Shown piece after piece: positions 35,525-44,699 of a stretch of DNA of 64,000 bases. The notes under the pieces are model-generated. The model did no database searches and was not told the DNA's origin. It was given only the letters and a program-made list of their open reading frames with translations. How positions within the stretch are numbered: position 1 is the stretch's first letter; every line of letters starts with the position of its first letter. This DNA comes from Synechococcus sp. MU1617. Lineage in GTDB: Bacteria; Cyanobacteriota; Cyanobacteriia; PCC-6307; Cyanobiaceae. The DNA lies in the NCBI RefSeq assembly GCF_020514235.1, contig NZ_VTLB01000002.1:310001-374000 (forward strand), written 5' to 3'. Both the position numbers and the translations under genes were made by a program.

Positions 35525-36163
35525 TTACTCAGAGGATTCCGAGCCTGGAAGGGCAGGGCGCTGCTCGAGCAGGGAATCAATCCGTTGTTTCAGGTCTTCC
35601 ACGGCCGCCAGTTCATCGGCAAGGCTTTGCCCCGTGAGCAGCAGGCTGCGATCCGTGCCGTCCCCCGCCCGTTCCAGCAGACCCTCCAACTTGTGCAGCA
35701 GTGAGAGGCGCAGACGTTCCAGCTTCTCCACCCCCCGTTTGGCCATCGTGCGCGCATCGTCATCGAGAAGGCCCCGTTGCACCAGGAGTTCCAGTCCCTT
35801 GATCAGGGCCGATGGCATCAGGCCACTCCAGTTGCGGGCCCGATCCAGGAATGAGTCCACCTGCTCGCTGCGATGGCGCCCGGTTTTGCACCATGTGGCG
35901 AAGTGCTCGCAGTTGTTGAACAGCAGGTTGTAGTCCTGTTCCCCCAGGCGTCCCATGGCCCGGCGCAAGGTCACACCCACCGGAGAAGCCTCGGCATGGC
36001 TGATCACCCGCAGCGGTTGCCCCTGACTGAACTCTTCCAATGGGCTGCGCAGAATTTCACGCCCTTCCAAGTAGTGGGCGACGGTTCCGTCGCCGAGGTC
36101 GATGCCGTGGTGGTTGAACAGGCCGTGCTGACGCGGCACCTCAAGGTGGTCAGCGGCAGCCAA
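35525..36163 (-). CDS. LRAT/NlpC-P60-type thiol acyltransferase-like protein
   Basis: A 212-residue protein. The N-terminal third has the LRAT-type triad: H19 in N-H-H-G-I-D-L-G-D-G, H30 in V-A-H-Y, and the nucleophile C85 in N-N-C-E-H-F. This matches the permuted papain fold of LRAT/H-REV107 enzymes, which make acyl-thioester intermediates. The rest (about 100-205) is helical and acidic, with Arg-Leu rich stretches, and no membrane helix is evident. The TTG start lies 4 bases after clpX, so it is co-expressed with clpX. Substrate unknown; it could also be a hydrolase. Confidence 0.72.
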   Translation of the reverse strand: MAAADHLEVPRQHGLFNHHGIDLGDGTVAHYLEGREILRSPLEEFSQGQPLRVISHAEASPVGVTLRRAMGRLGEQDYNLLFNNCEHFATWCKTGRHRSEQVDSFLDRARNWSGLMPSALIKGLELLVQRGLLDDDARTMAKRGVEKLERLRLSLLHKLEGLLERAGDGTDRSLLLTGQSLADELAAVEDLKQRIDSLLEQRPALPGSESSE

Positions 36164-36167
36164 GACC

Positions 36168-37517
36168 TCAGGCGGTTTTTTGTTGTTCCGTTCCAGGCAG
36201 GGGAAGCACCTTGCCGCCCGTGTGTTCTTCCACCATCGCCCGGGTGACGGTGAATTCCTTCACCGACGTCTGCGATGGCAGGTCGTACATCAGATCCAGC
36301 ATCAGTTCCTCAACGATGCCGCGCAAAGCGCGGGCACCGGTCTTGCGCCGGTGGGCTTCCTGGGCGATCGCTTCGATGGCGTCATCGGCGAACTGCAGTT
36401 GCACGTTGTCCATGCTCAGCAGGGTGCGGAACTGCTTCACCAGGGCATCGCGGGGTTCGGTGAGGATCGACTGCAAGGCACTTTCGTCCAGGGGCTCCAG
36501 CACGGCACTCACCGGCATCCGTCCGATGAATTCCGGGATCAGGCCGTAGCGCACCAGATCATCCGGCTCCAGGTGCCGCAGCACTTGGGCGGCCTGAAGG
36601 TCGCGGTTGGTGCGATTGCGTCCACGGCCGTCGCTGGGCATGAAGCCGATGGCGTTGCGGCCCATCCGCTTCTGCACCACGTCTTCCAATCCGACGAAGG
36701 CACCACCGCAGATGAACAGGATCTGGCTGGTGTCGATCTGGATGCAGTCCTGATAGGGGTGCTTACGCCCTCCCTGGGGTGGCACATTGGCCACCGTGCC
36801 CTCAAGCATTTTCAGCAGGGCCTGCTGCACACCTTCGCCGGACACATCCCTTGTGATCGAGGGGTTTTCGCTCTTGCGGGCGATTTTGTCGATCTCATCG
36901 ATGTAGATGATGCCCCTCTGGGCCTGGTCCACATCCATATCGGCCTTCTGCATTAGCCGCAGCAGGATGTTTTCAACGTCCTCACCCACATAGCCCGCTT
37001 CGGTGAGGGTTGTGGCATCGGCCACGGCGAAGGGCACGTCCAGCATCTCAGCCAGGGTCTGCGCCAACAGCGTTTTGCCGCAGCCGGTTGGTCCGATCAG
37101 CAGGATGTTGCTCTTGTGCAGGCGGGTTGCCGTTTCTTCGGTTTCGCCCTGGCCGTCCCCTTGCCAGGCCAGACGTTTGTAGTGGTTGTAGACCGCCACC
37201 GACATCACCTTTTTGGCCGCGTCCTGGCCAACCACCTGCTGATCCAGAAAGCTCTTGATCTCTTGAGGCCGGGGAATCGAGGCCAGGGTCGGGGCCGGTT
37301 TGCTGCTCTTCCTGGCGGCTGGCGTGGCCTTGCGGTTTGGCTCGTGGCTTTGGCGTGGGTTGCCCTGACCATCCACCAGCTCTTCATCCAGGATCTCGTT
37401 GCAGAGATCGATGCATTCGTCGCAGATGTAAACGCCAGGTCCGGCGATCAGCTTGCGCACCTGGTCCTGGGATTTCCCACAGAACGAACATTTCAGATGG
37501 GCGTCGAACTTGGCCAT
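36168..37517 (-). CDS. clpX: ATP-dependent Clp protease ATP-binding subunit ClpX
   Basis: ClpX unfolds substrates for ClpP degradation. The 449-residue protein has the N-terminal zinc-binding domain with C10, C13, C32 and C35, a Pro/Lys-rich linker, Walker A G-P-T-G-C-G-K-T at 142-149, Walker [10 protein letters not shown], and the pore loop and sensor motifs G-R-M-P-V and R-K-T-G-A-R-A-L-R. It lies downstream of clpP and tig in one unit. Its stop is 4 bases from the next gene (LRAT-like). Confidence 0.97.
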   Translation of the reverse strand: MAKFDAHLKCSFCGKSQDQVRKLIAGPGVYICDECIDLCNEILDEELVDGQGNPRQSHEPNRKATPAARKSSKPAPTLASIPRPQEIKSFLDQQVVGQDAAKKVMSVAVYNHYKRLAWQGDGQGETEETATRLHKSNILLIGPTGCGKTLLAQTLAEMLDVPFAVADATTLTEAGYVGEDVENILLRLMQKADMDVDQAQRGIIYIDEIDKIARKSENPSITRDVSGEGVQQALLKMLEGTVANVPPQGGRKHPYQDCIQIDTSQILFICGGAFVGLEDVVQKRMGRNAIGFMPSDGRGRNRTNRDLQAAQVLRHLEPDDLVRYGLIPEFIGRMPVSAVLEPLDESALQSILTEPRDALVKQFRTLLSMDNVQLQFADDAIEAIAQEAHRRKTGARALRGIVEELMLDLMYDLPSQTSVKEFTVTRAMVEEHTGGKVLPLPGTEQQKTA

Positions 37518-37606
37518 CGAACGCTGGGCACCACTCAGGAGAACAATTCAGGAATCAACCGATGGGGTCTCCTGAACACACAGGATCGAGAACAGAAAGG
37601 CGTCTG

Positions 37607-38281
37607 TCAGCCTTCCGTAATGATTCCTCCGTCCCCGGAACTGTCCACCACTCGATCGATCAGGCCGTATTCAACCGCTTCTGCTGGAGAAAGGAAGTAG
37701 TCGCGGTCGGTGTCTTCCGAGATTTTGTCGAGCGGCTGGCCGGTGTGGTCCGCCATCAGCCCGTTCAGGGTTTCCTTGAGATAGAGGATCTCCTTCGCCT
37801 GGATCTCGATGTCCACCGCCTGACCCTGGGCACCACCAAGGGGTTGGTGAATCATGATCCGGGCGTTGGGCAAGGCGAGACGCTTGCCTTTGGTGCCTCC
37901 GGAGAGCAGAAAGGCACCCATGCTGGCGGCGAGGCCGTAGCAGATGGTCACCACGTCAGGGGCGACCTGCTGCATCGTGTCGTAGATCGCCAGGCCAGCT
38001 GTGACGGACCCTCCCGGTGAGTTGATATAGATCTGAATGTCCTTCTCAGGATCCTCGGCTTCGAGGAACAGCATCTGCGCCACCAGGGCATCGGCAACGG
38101 CGTCATCCACCCCCGTGCCGAGGAAGATGATTCGCTCCCGCAGCAGGCGCGAGTAGATGTCGAAGGCGCGGTCTCCGCGACCGGACTGTTCCACAACCGT
38201 GGGCAGTGGCCCCGGTGCCGAGACGGGCATGGCGGCCCGCCAGCGGTTCTGGATGGGGTGGTGACTGCGGGCGTCGATCAC
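37607..38281 (-). CDS. clpP: ATP-dependent Clp protease proteolytic subunit ClpP
   Basis: A serine peptidase forming the Clp chamber. The 224-residue protein shows [16 protein letters not shown], catalytic S120 in G-L-A-A-S-M-G-A-F and H145 in M-I-H-Q-P, with D-R-D-Y-F-L-S near residue 194. The start may be GTG at 38281 or ATG at 38230; the processed N-terminus would be downstream of either. Cyanobacteria have several ClpP paralogues; this is one paired with tig and clpX. Confidence 0.93.
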   Translation of the reverse strand: MIDARSHHPIQNRWRAAMPVSAPGPLPTVVEQSGRGDRAFDIYSRLLRERIIFLGTGVDDAVADALVAQMLFLEAEDPEKDIQIYINSPGGSVTAGLAIYDTMQQVAPDVVTICYGLAASMGAFLLSGGTKGKRLALPNARIMIHQPLGGAQGQAVDIEIQAKEILYLKETLNGLMADHTGQPLDKISEDTDRDYFLSPAEAVEYGLIDRVVDSSGDGGIITEG

Positions 38282-38324
38282 GCGATCGGTATGCGGTGAA
38301 GTTCGCTCAATCTATGGGCGTTGC

Positions 38325-39734
38325 TCAGTCCTTGGCGTCCGCCTTGGACTTGCTCTTGGCTGAGGTCTTCTTGGCGGCGGCCTTTTTCTTGGCTTCAGCC
38401 TTGCTGTCGTCAGTGGATGGGGCCTTTTCGGTGAGGGTGCTGTTCTCCTCGAGCCAGCCCATCAGACGATCCTGCATGAGGTCATCCATCACGGCTTGAC
38501 GCAGGCGCTCGGGATCGATCTTGGCGTCGGCGGAGAGCTCTTTTTTCACCTCCTTGATCTTGGCGTCCACGTCCTTGTCGTCGAGCTTGATGTCCTCCGC
38601 TTCGGCCAGGGCGGTGAGGGCAAAACTGCGGCGCAGGCGCTCCTCAGCCTCGGGGCGCGAGTTCTGCATCAGGTTGCGCACTAGGTCGGGGGTGAACAGC
38701 GACTTCACATCCATGCCCTGCTGGGCGAACTGGGCTGCGGTTTGCTCCAGCAGGTTGCGGCTTTCCTGTTGAATCAGGGCTTCTGGCAATTCCACCTCGA
38801 GCTGCTCCACCAGTGCGGCGACGAGGGCATCGCGGCGGTTGCTGGTCTGACGCCGCTCTGCGTCGTCCTTGAGCCGCTGCTCCAAGTCTTTGCGCAGGTC
38901 CGCCAGGGTGTCCTGTTCGCTGGCCTGCTTGGCGAAGGCGTCGTCCAGCTCGGGCAGTTCGCGGGTCTTGAGATCTTTCAGTTCGATCTCAAAGGCGGCC
39001 TTGCGTCCTCGGGCGTCCTCCTTCGGATAGTCGTCGGGGAACTGGCAATCCACGGTTTTGGTCTCGCCGACCTTCATGCCGATGACCCCTTCGATGAAGC
39101 CGGGGATCATCCGGCCGTTTTCCAGGTCCACATCCATGGAATCGGCACTGCCGCCCTCGATTTCGCTGCCGTCATCGCTGTAGGTGCCCTTGAAGCCCAG
39201 CACCGCGATGTCGCCGTTTTGGGCGGCGCGACCTTCCACGGGAACGACTGTGGCCATCTGCTTGCGGGAGTCCTCGAGCATCGCGTCGACCCGGGAGGCG
39301 TCGTAAGCGACGGTTTCGAATTCCGCTTCCAGCCCCTTGGTGCTCTTCAGTTTCGGCGTCGGAGCGACGTCGGCTTCCAGGGTGAACGTGAGCTCCTTGC
39401 CAGGCTCAAAGCTCTCCAGCAGGCCGTCGAAGCCACTGCTCAGATCAGGCTGGCTGATCGGTTCCAGTGATTCCTGCTTGATGGCGTCGCGCCAGGCGTT
39501 GTCGATCAGCTTTTCCAGCGCTGTGGCCTTGATTCGCACGCCACCCAGCTGCTGCACCAGCACCGTGCGCGGCACCTTGCCCTTGCGGAAGCCCGGCAGG
39601 TTGATGCTGCGGCTGAGGCTGGTGATCGCGTCTTCGTAACTCGTCTTGCAGCGCTCCCCAGGAACGGTGACCGTCACCGACAGGCGGCTGCTGGGGCGGG
39701 CTTCGGTGGTCACCTTCAGGGCTGCAGCGCTCAT
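38325..39734 (-). CDS. tig: Trigger factor
   Basis: A ribosome-associated chaperone with prolyl isomerase domain. The 469-residue protein has the signature ribosome-docking G-F-R-K-G-K-V-P in the N-domain, an FKBP-type middle domain, then a helical C-domain rich in Q-L-E and A-x-x-F-A. The C-terminus carries a run of Lys/Ala (A-K-K-K-A-A-A-K-K) that is low complexity. The ATG at 39734 is preferred; a longer GTG-type extension is Pro-rich. Order tig-clpP-clpX on one strand is the bacterial standard. Confidence 0.95.
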   Translation of the reverse strand: MSAAALKVTTEARPSSRLSVTVTVPGERCKTSYEDAITSLSRSINLPGFRKGKVPRTVLVQQLGGVRIKATALEKLIDNAWRDAIKQESLEPISQPDLSSGFDGLLESFEPGKELTFTLEADVAPTPKLKSTKGLEAEFETVAYDASRVDAMLEDSRKQMATVVPVEGRAAQNGDIAVLGFKGTYSDDGSEIEGGSADSMDVDLENGRMIPGFIEGVIGMKVGETKTVDCQFPDDYPKEDARGRKAAFEIELKDLKTRELPELDDAFAKQASEQDTLADLRKDLEQRLKDDAERRQTSNRRDALVAALVEQLEVELPEALIQQESRNLLEQTAAQFAQQGMDVKSLFTPDLVRNLMQNSRPEAEERLRRSFALTALAEAEDIKLDDKDVDAKIKEVKKELSADAKIDPERLRQAVMDDLMQDRLMGWLEENSTLTEKAPSTDDSKAEAKKKAAAKKTSAKSKSKADAKD

Positions 39735-39890
39735 GGGGGAAGGGAAAGGGCAGCCCAGCACTTTATGCAACGGGTGAATTGGGGCTGGATCGGTAAGCTG
39801 AGCCGGTCGCATCGCGGCATCACGATCTCTACGCAGTGATGTCGATTTCGAGAAACGACAGGTTTTCGTTCAGATCGTTCACTCCACCGC

Positions 39891-40913
39891 TTGTCTTCGA
39901 CTCTTCCCAACCGTCCTCTCAATGTTGCTGTTCTGGGTGCCAGCGGTGCTGTTGGCCAGGAACTGCTGCTGCTGCTTGAGGAGCGCCATTTCCCCGTTGG
40001 CGAGTTGAAGCTGCTGGCGTCGGCCCGTTCGGCCGGTCAGACCCAAGCCTGGAATGGCCGCACCCTCACGGTGGAAGAGGTCTCGGCCCGATCCTTTGAA
40101 GGGGTCGATCTGGTGCTGGCGTCGGCCGGTGGTTCTGTTTCGAAGCAGTGGCGAGAGGCCATCACCGCTGCAGGAGCGGTGATGGTGGATAACTCCAGTG
40201 CCTTCCGGATGGAGGAAGGTGTGCCGCTGGTGGTGCCCGAGGTCAATCCCGATGCGGCTTTCGCCCACAAGGGAGTGATCGCTAACCCGAATTGCACCAC
40301 GATCCTGCTCACCCTGGCTTTGGCTCCTCTGGCAGCGAAGCGGGCGATGCGCCGGGTGGTGGTGAGCACCTACCAATCCGCCAGTGGTGCTGGTGCCCGC
40401 GCCATGGAAGAGCTGAAAAATCTTTCGCAGACGGTGCTGGACGGCGGAACTCCCAAGGGAGAGGTGCTGCCCTATTCCCTGGCTTTCAACCTCTTTTTGC
40501 ACAACTCACCACTGCAGGCCAACAGCTATTGCGAAGAGGAGATGAAGATGGTGAACGAGACCCGCAAGATCATGGGTCTTCCGGATCTGCGTTTCACCGC
40601 CACTTGCGTGCGGGTGCCCGTGCTGCGGGCTCATTCAGAAGCAGTGAATATCGAGTTCGAGACCCCCTTCCCAGTCGGTGAAGCGCGCGAGCTGCTCTTG
40701 GCTGCCCCCGGTGTTGAGTTGATTGATGATCCGACTGCGAACCGCTTTCCGATGCCGACGGATGTGACCGGTCGAGACCCGGTGGCGATCGGACGGATCC
40801 GTCAGGACATCAGTGATCCGAATGCCCTGGAGCTCTGGCTGTGTGGGGACCAGATCCGCAAGGGAGCGGCGCTCAACGCCGTTCAGATCGCTGAACTGTT
40901 GATCGAGAAGTGA
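39891..40913 (+). CDS. asd: Aspartate-semialdehyde dehydrogenase
   Basis: Asd reduces aspartyl phosphate for lysine, methionine and threonine synthesis. The 340-residue protein starts near [13 protein letters not shown], has the catalytic Cys in N-P-N-C-T-T, and the later Q-S-A-S-G-A-G motif. The chosen start is a TTG at 39891, which gives a family-like N-terminus. It is divergent from tig with about 157 bases between, which must hold promoters. Its stop overlaps dapA as TGATG. Confidence 0.95.
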   Translation: MSSTLPNRPLNVAVLGASGAVGQELLLLLEERHFPVGELKLLASARSAGQTQAWNGRTLTVEEVSARSFEGVDLVLASAGGSVSKQWREAITAAGAVMVDNSSAFRMEEGVPLVVPEVNPDAAFAHKGVIANPNCTTILLTLALAPLAAKRAMRRVVVSTYQSASGAGARAMEELKNLSQTVLDGGTPKGEVLPYSLAFNLFLHNSPLQANSYCEEEMKMVNETRKIMGLPDLRFTATCVRVPVLRAHSEAVNIEFETPFPVGEARELLLAAPGVELIDDPTANRFPMPTDVTGRDPVAIGRIRQDISDPNALELWLCGDQIRKGAALNAVQIAELLIEK

Positions 40914-41821
40914 TGACCCAGACCGCCACCCTCTCGCCAACGCCCTTCGGCCGTGTCGTCACCGCGATGGTGACTCCCTTTGATGCCAGCGGTGCTGTGG
41001 ATCTCACCGTCGCCGCACAGCTTGCCCGGCATCTGGTGGATCAGGGATCAGATGGACTGCTGGTGTGCGGCACCACCGGCGAATCGCCAACCCTCAGCTG
41101 GGATGAGCAGTTGCAACTGCTTCAGGCAGTTCGAGAGGCGGTGGGCAGCGACGTCAAGGTGTTGGCGGGCACCGGCAGCAATTCCACGGCCGAAGCGGTG
41201 GAGGCCACCAAGGCAGCGGCGGTGGCTGGCGCTGATGGGGCTCTCGTGGTCGTGCCCTACTACAACAAGCCTCCCCAGGAGGGCTTGGAGGTCCATTTCC
41301 GGGCCATCGCCGAGGCAGCTCCTGAGCTGCCGTTGATGCTCTACAACATTCCTGGCCGCACCGGCTGCAGCATCGCTCCGGCCACGGTGGCGCGGTTGAT
41401 GGACTGCCCCAACGTGGTGAGTTTCAAGGCCGCCAGCGGCACCACCGAAGAGGTCACGGCGTTGCGCCTGGCCTGCGGACCCCAGTTGGCGATTTACAGC
41501 GGTGACGACGGGCTCACCCTGCCGATGCTTGCTGTCGGTGCCGTTGGTGTGGTGAGTGTGGGCAGCCATGTGGCGGGCCCTGAGATCCGCGCCATGATCG
41601 AGGCCTATCTGAACGGCGATGGTGCCTCCGCACTCGCCCTACACGACGCTCTGATTCCCCTGTTTAAGGCCCTGTTCGCCACCACCAATCCAATTCCCGT
41701 CAAGGCTGCCCTGGAACTCAATGGCTGGTCTGTCGGTGCACCCCGTCCGCCCCTGTGCTCCCTTTCTGACGACATGAAACGTTCGCTTTCCACCGCCATG
41801 GCCGCCCTCCGTCAGACCTAG
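40913..41821 (+). CDS. dapA: 4-hydroxy-tetrahydrodipicolinate synthase DapA
   Basis: DapA condenses pyruvate with aspartate semialdehyde, the committed lysine/diaminopimelate step. The 302-residue TIM barrel has [11 protein letters not shown], the Schiff-base Lys in V-S-F-K-A-A-S-G, and [11 protein letters not shown] at 40913 overlaps asd (TGATG); a GTG one codon earlier is possible. Coupled translation with asd fits a linear pathway. The gene ends about 50 bases before rnj. Confidence 0.96.
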   Translation: MTQTATLSPTPFGRVVTAMVTPFDASGAVDLTVAAQLARHLVDQGSDGLLVCGTTGESPTLSWDEQLQLLQAVREAVGSDVKVLAGTGSNSTAEAVEATKAAAVAGADGALVVVPYYNKPPQEGLEVHFRAIAEAAPELPLMLYNIPGRTGCSIAPATVARLMDCPNVVSFKAASGTTEEVTALRLACGPQLAIYSGDDGLTLPMLAVGAVGVVSVGSHVAGPEIRAMIEAYLNGDGASALALHDALIPLFKALFATTNPIPVKAALELNGWSVGAPRPPLCSLSDDMKRSLSTAMAALRQT

Positions 41822-41873
41822 CCCGGTCCGGCTTATCGGCTTACGCAACCCGTTCTTTTACACATCGTTTTTC

Positions 41874-43913
41874 ATGGTCAACAACGCGCGATCCAGCAAG
41901 GGGCAGGAGCCCTGTCTTCGGGTGATCCCCCTGGGTGGTCTGCACGAAATCGGCAAGAACACCTGCGTGTTCGAGTACGGCGATGACCTGATGCTGGTGG
42001 ATGCCGGTCTGGCCTTCCCGAGCGATGGCATGCACGGGGTGAATGTGGTGCTGCCCGACACCAGCTTTCTGCGCGAGAACCAGAAGCGGATTCGCGGAAT
42101 GATCGTCACCCATGGTCATGAAGATCACATCGGTGGCATCGCTCACCACCTCAAGCACTTCAACATTCCTGTGATCTACGGGCCGCGGCTGGCCCTTTCG
42201 ATGCTTACCGGCAAGATGGATGAGGCCGGGGTCCGCGACCGCACCACCCTGCAGACCGTTGGTCCGCGTGATGTGGTGAAAGTGGGTCAGCACTTCTCGG
42301 TGGAGTTCATCCGCAACACCCACTCGATGGCCGACAGCTTCACGCTGGCCATCTCCACACCGGTGGGAACCGTCATCTTCACGGGCGACTTCAAGTTCGA
42401 CCACACCCCGGTCGATGGCGAAAACTTCGACATGGCCCGCCTCGCCCACCACGGTGAGAAAGGTGTCTTGTGCCTGTTTAGTGACTCCACCAACTCGGAA
42501 GTCCCTGGGTTCTGCCCGCCGGAGCGCTCGGTGTTCCCCAACTTGGATCGCCACATCGCCAATGCCGAAGGGCGGGTGATCGTTACCACCTTCGCCAGCT
42601 CGATTCATCGGGTGTCGATGATTCTGGAGCTGGCCCTGAAGAACGGCCGCAAGGTGGGGCTGCTGGGCCGCTCCATGCTCAACGTGATTGCCAAGGCCCG
42701 GGAACTGGGCTACATGCGCGCGCCGGATGAACTGTTTGTGCCGATCAAGCAGATCAACGATGTGCCCGATCGCGAAACGCTGCTGCTGATGACCGGCAGC
42801 CAGGGAGAGCCACTGGCCGCTTTAAGCCGCATCTCTCGCGGTGAGCATCCCCAAGTGAAGGTCAAGACCACCGACACAATTATTTTCTCGGCCAGCCCGA
42901 TCCCTGGAAACACGATTTCCGTGGTCAACACCATCGACAAGCTGATGATGTTGGGCGCCAAGGTGGTCTACGGCAAGGGCGAAGGCATTCACGTCTCTGG
43001 CCATGGTTTCCAGGAAGACCAGAAACTGATGCTGGCCCTCACCCGTCCCAAGTTCTTCGTGCCGGTGCATGGTGAACACCGGATGCTGGTGCAGCACTCC
43101 CGCACCGGCCATTCGATGGGGGTTCCGGTCGACAACACCTTGATCATCGACAACGGTGATGTGGTGGAGCTCACCCCGGATTCGCTCCGTAAAGGCAGTG
43201 CGGTGAAGGCGGGCATCGAGCTGCTGGATCAATCCCGCAACGGCATCGTTGATGCCCGGGTGCTCAAGGAACGCCAGCAGCTGGCGGAAGATGGCGTGGT
43301 GACGATCTTGGCCGCCATCAGCACCGATGGCGCCATGGTGGCTCCGCCGCGGGTGAATCTTCGCGGTGTGGTCACCACAGCCGATGCTCGCAAGATGTCG
43401 TTGTGGGTTGAGCGTGAAATCAAGTGGGTGCTCGAAAACCGCTGGAAGCAGCTCTGCCGCAACACCGGTGACAAGGCACCGGAGGTGGACTGGATGGGTG
43501 TGCAGCGTGAAGTGGAGGTCGGCCTTGGCCGCCGGATGCGTCGTGAACTGCAGGTGGAGCCGCTGATCCTCTGTCTGGTGCAGCCGGCTCCTGGCGGCAC
43601 ACCGGTTTATAAGGGCCGTGCCGATGCAGAGCCCGATGACCGTCCGGCTCCCCGCGGTCGCGGTGGTCGTGGCGGTGGCTCTCCCTATGGGCGTCGCAAC
43701 GGTGGTGGAGGTGGAACCCCCGCTCCGGTGCGGAACGCTCAGGGCAACGGTCGTTCTGGCTCAGCAACCCCTGCCCCCGTTCGTGCGGCGGCGGCAACGG
43801 CAGTGGTGGAGAAAGTGGCTCCTCAACCGGTTGCTGAAAAGCCAGCCCCTGCTTCTCAGGAGCCGGAGATGCCTGCAGGCCGTACCCGTCGTCGTCGTTC
43901 AGCGGCCAGCTGA
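41874..43913 (+). CDS. rnj: Ribonuclease J
   Basis: RNase J is a metallo-beta-lactamase/beta-CASP nuclease used for 5' processing and decay of mRNA in cyanobacteria. The 679-residue protein has T-H-G-H-E-D-H-I-G-G, the conserved F-T-G-D-F-K, D-S-T-N-S and the later F-V-P-V-H-G-E-H-R-M. Residues beyond about 580 form a low-complexity tail rich in Gly/Arg and Pro/Ala, ending in a basic R-T-R-R-R-R cluster, which probably binds RNA or partners. It sits next to, but is independent of, dapA. Confidence 0.93.
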   Translation: MVNNARSSKGQEPCLRVIPLGGLHEIGKNTCVFEYGDDLMLVDAGLAFPSDGMHGVNVVLPDTSFLRENQKRIRGMIVTHGHEDHIGGIAHHLKHFNIPVIYGPRLALSMLTGKMDEAGVRDRTTLQTVGPRDVVKVGQHFSVEFIRNTHSMADSFTLAISTPVGTVIFTGDFKFDHTPVDGENFDMARLAHHGEKGVLCLFSDSTNSEVPGFCPPERSVFPNLDRHIANAEGRVIVTTFASSIHRVSMILELALKNGRKVGLLGRSMLNVIAKARELGYMRAPDELFVPIKQINDVPDRETLLLMTGSQGEPLAALSRISRGEHPQVKVKTTDTIIFSASPIPGNTISVVNTIDKLMMLGAKVVYGKGEGIHVSGHGFQEDQKLMLALTRPKFFVPVHGEHRMLVQHSRTGHSMGVPVDNTLIIDNGDVVELTPDSLRKGSAVKAGIELLDQSRNGIVDARVLKERQQLAEDGVVTILAAISTDGAMVAPPRVNLRGVVTTADARKMSLWVEREIKWVLENRWKQLCRNTGDKAPEVDWMGVQREVEVGLGRRMRRELQVEPLILCLVQPAPGGTPVYKGRADAEPDDRPAPRGRGGRGGGSPYGRRNGGGGGTPAPVRNAQGNGRSGSATPAPVRAAAATAVVEKVAPQPVAEKPAPASQEPEMPAGRTRRRRSAAS

Positions 43914-44666
43914 GCGGGCGATCGCTTCTTTAATCCTGTTGATCAGCCCCATCGGCTCATTGGAGTCGGTGGGGCTTTTGATTGCAGGCTGGAGTTGGAC
44001 TCGCAGCCATGATTTCTCTAGGAGATCCGTGGCTGCAGGCTCCTGGGGTGTGGGCTCGACGGCGTCGAGGGGGGGCTCTTCGATGGTGGGTTCTGGTTCC
44101 TGGTTCGCCATCTCAACGTCTGAATTGGCTCCAGGGGTGAGCGTTGGCTCTGGGCTTGGAAAAGGGGCCGAAGTGGGAGTGGTATTGGGAGTTGGCATGG
44201 CCCGGGGTTTATCGGCACTGGACAACCACGGCATTGCGGTGACCACATCAGCCAGTGCTGGCTTCGCTTGATCGGAATTCGTGCTCAGGAAGGGATCCTT
44301 CAGCAGGTCAGGGATGGCGCCATCGGTTGCGAGCGTCCTACCTGCTTCGCTGGAGATCTGTCCTGATCTGCAGCGCTCTAGCCCTTGTTCAGCCAGGGCT
44401 GCGATGGTGGCGTCAGGTTCACCCTCCAGAACTTGTTGGTAGGAGAAAGAAGCCTCCTCTGGTTGCTGGAGACCATGCAGCTGGATGTGACCCAGGAGCA
44501 ATGACACCACCGCCCGCCAGCCCAAGACCAGGCTTGGGTCGTGCTCGTCTGTTGCGCTTTGGAGTTGATCCCACAACGCTGAAGTGAGGGCATGGGCTTC
44601 GGCGTACTCCCCCAGGCCATAGGCCCGTTCCGCGGCTTGGTAGTGCTGCTCGAAATCGGCGTCCAC
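43899..44666 (-). CDS. Hypothetical TPR-like protein with Pro/Glu-rich tail
   Basis: A 255-residue protein. The first 100 residues form TPR-like helix pairs (Y-Q-A-A-E-R-A-Y-G-L-G-E-Y-A-E-A-H-A-L, then F-S-Y-Q-Q-V-L-E-G-E-P-D). The second half is disordered and rich in Pro and Glu with Thr/Ser. Start is GTG. It is convergent with rnj (15-base overlap) and 33 bases before lysC's 3' end, so it probably shares nothing functionally with either. No recognised family. Confidence 0.65.
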   Translation of the reverse strand: MDADFEQHYQAAERAYGLGEYAEAHALTSALWDQLQSATDEHDPSLVLGWRAVVSLLLGHIQLHGLQQPEEASFSYQQVLEGEPDATIAALAEQGLERCRSGQISSEAGRTLATDGAIPDLLKDPFLSTNSDQAKPALADVVTAMPWLSSADKPRAMPTPNTTPTSAPFPSPEPTLTPGANSDVEMANQEPEPTIEEPPLDAVEPTPQEPAATDLLEKSWLRVQLQPAIKSPTDSNEPMGLINRIKEAIARSAGR

Positions 44667-44699
44667 GCGTTGGGGGGCCAGTCTCCCCGTTGTAGACCG

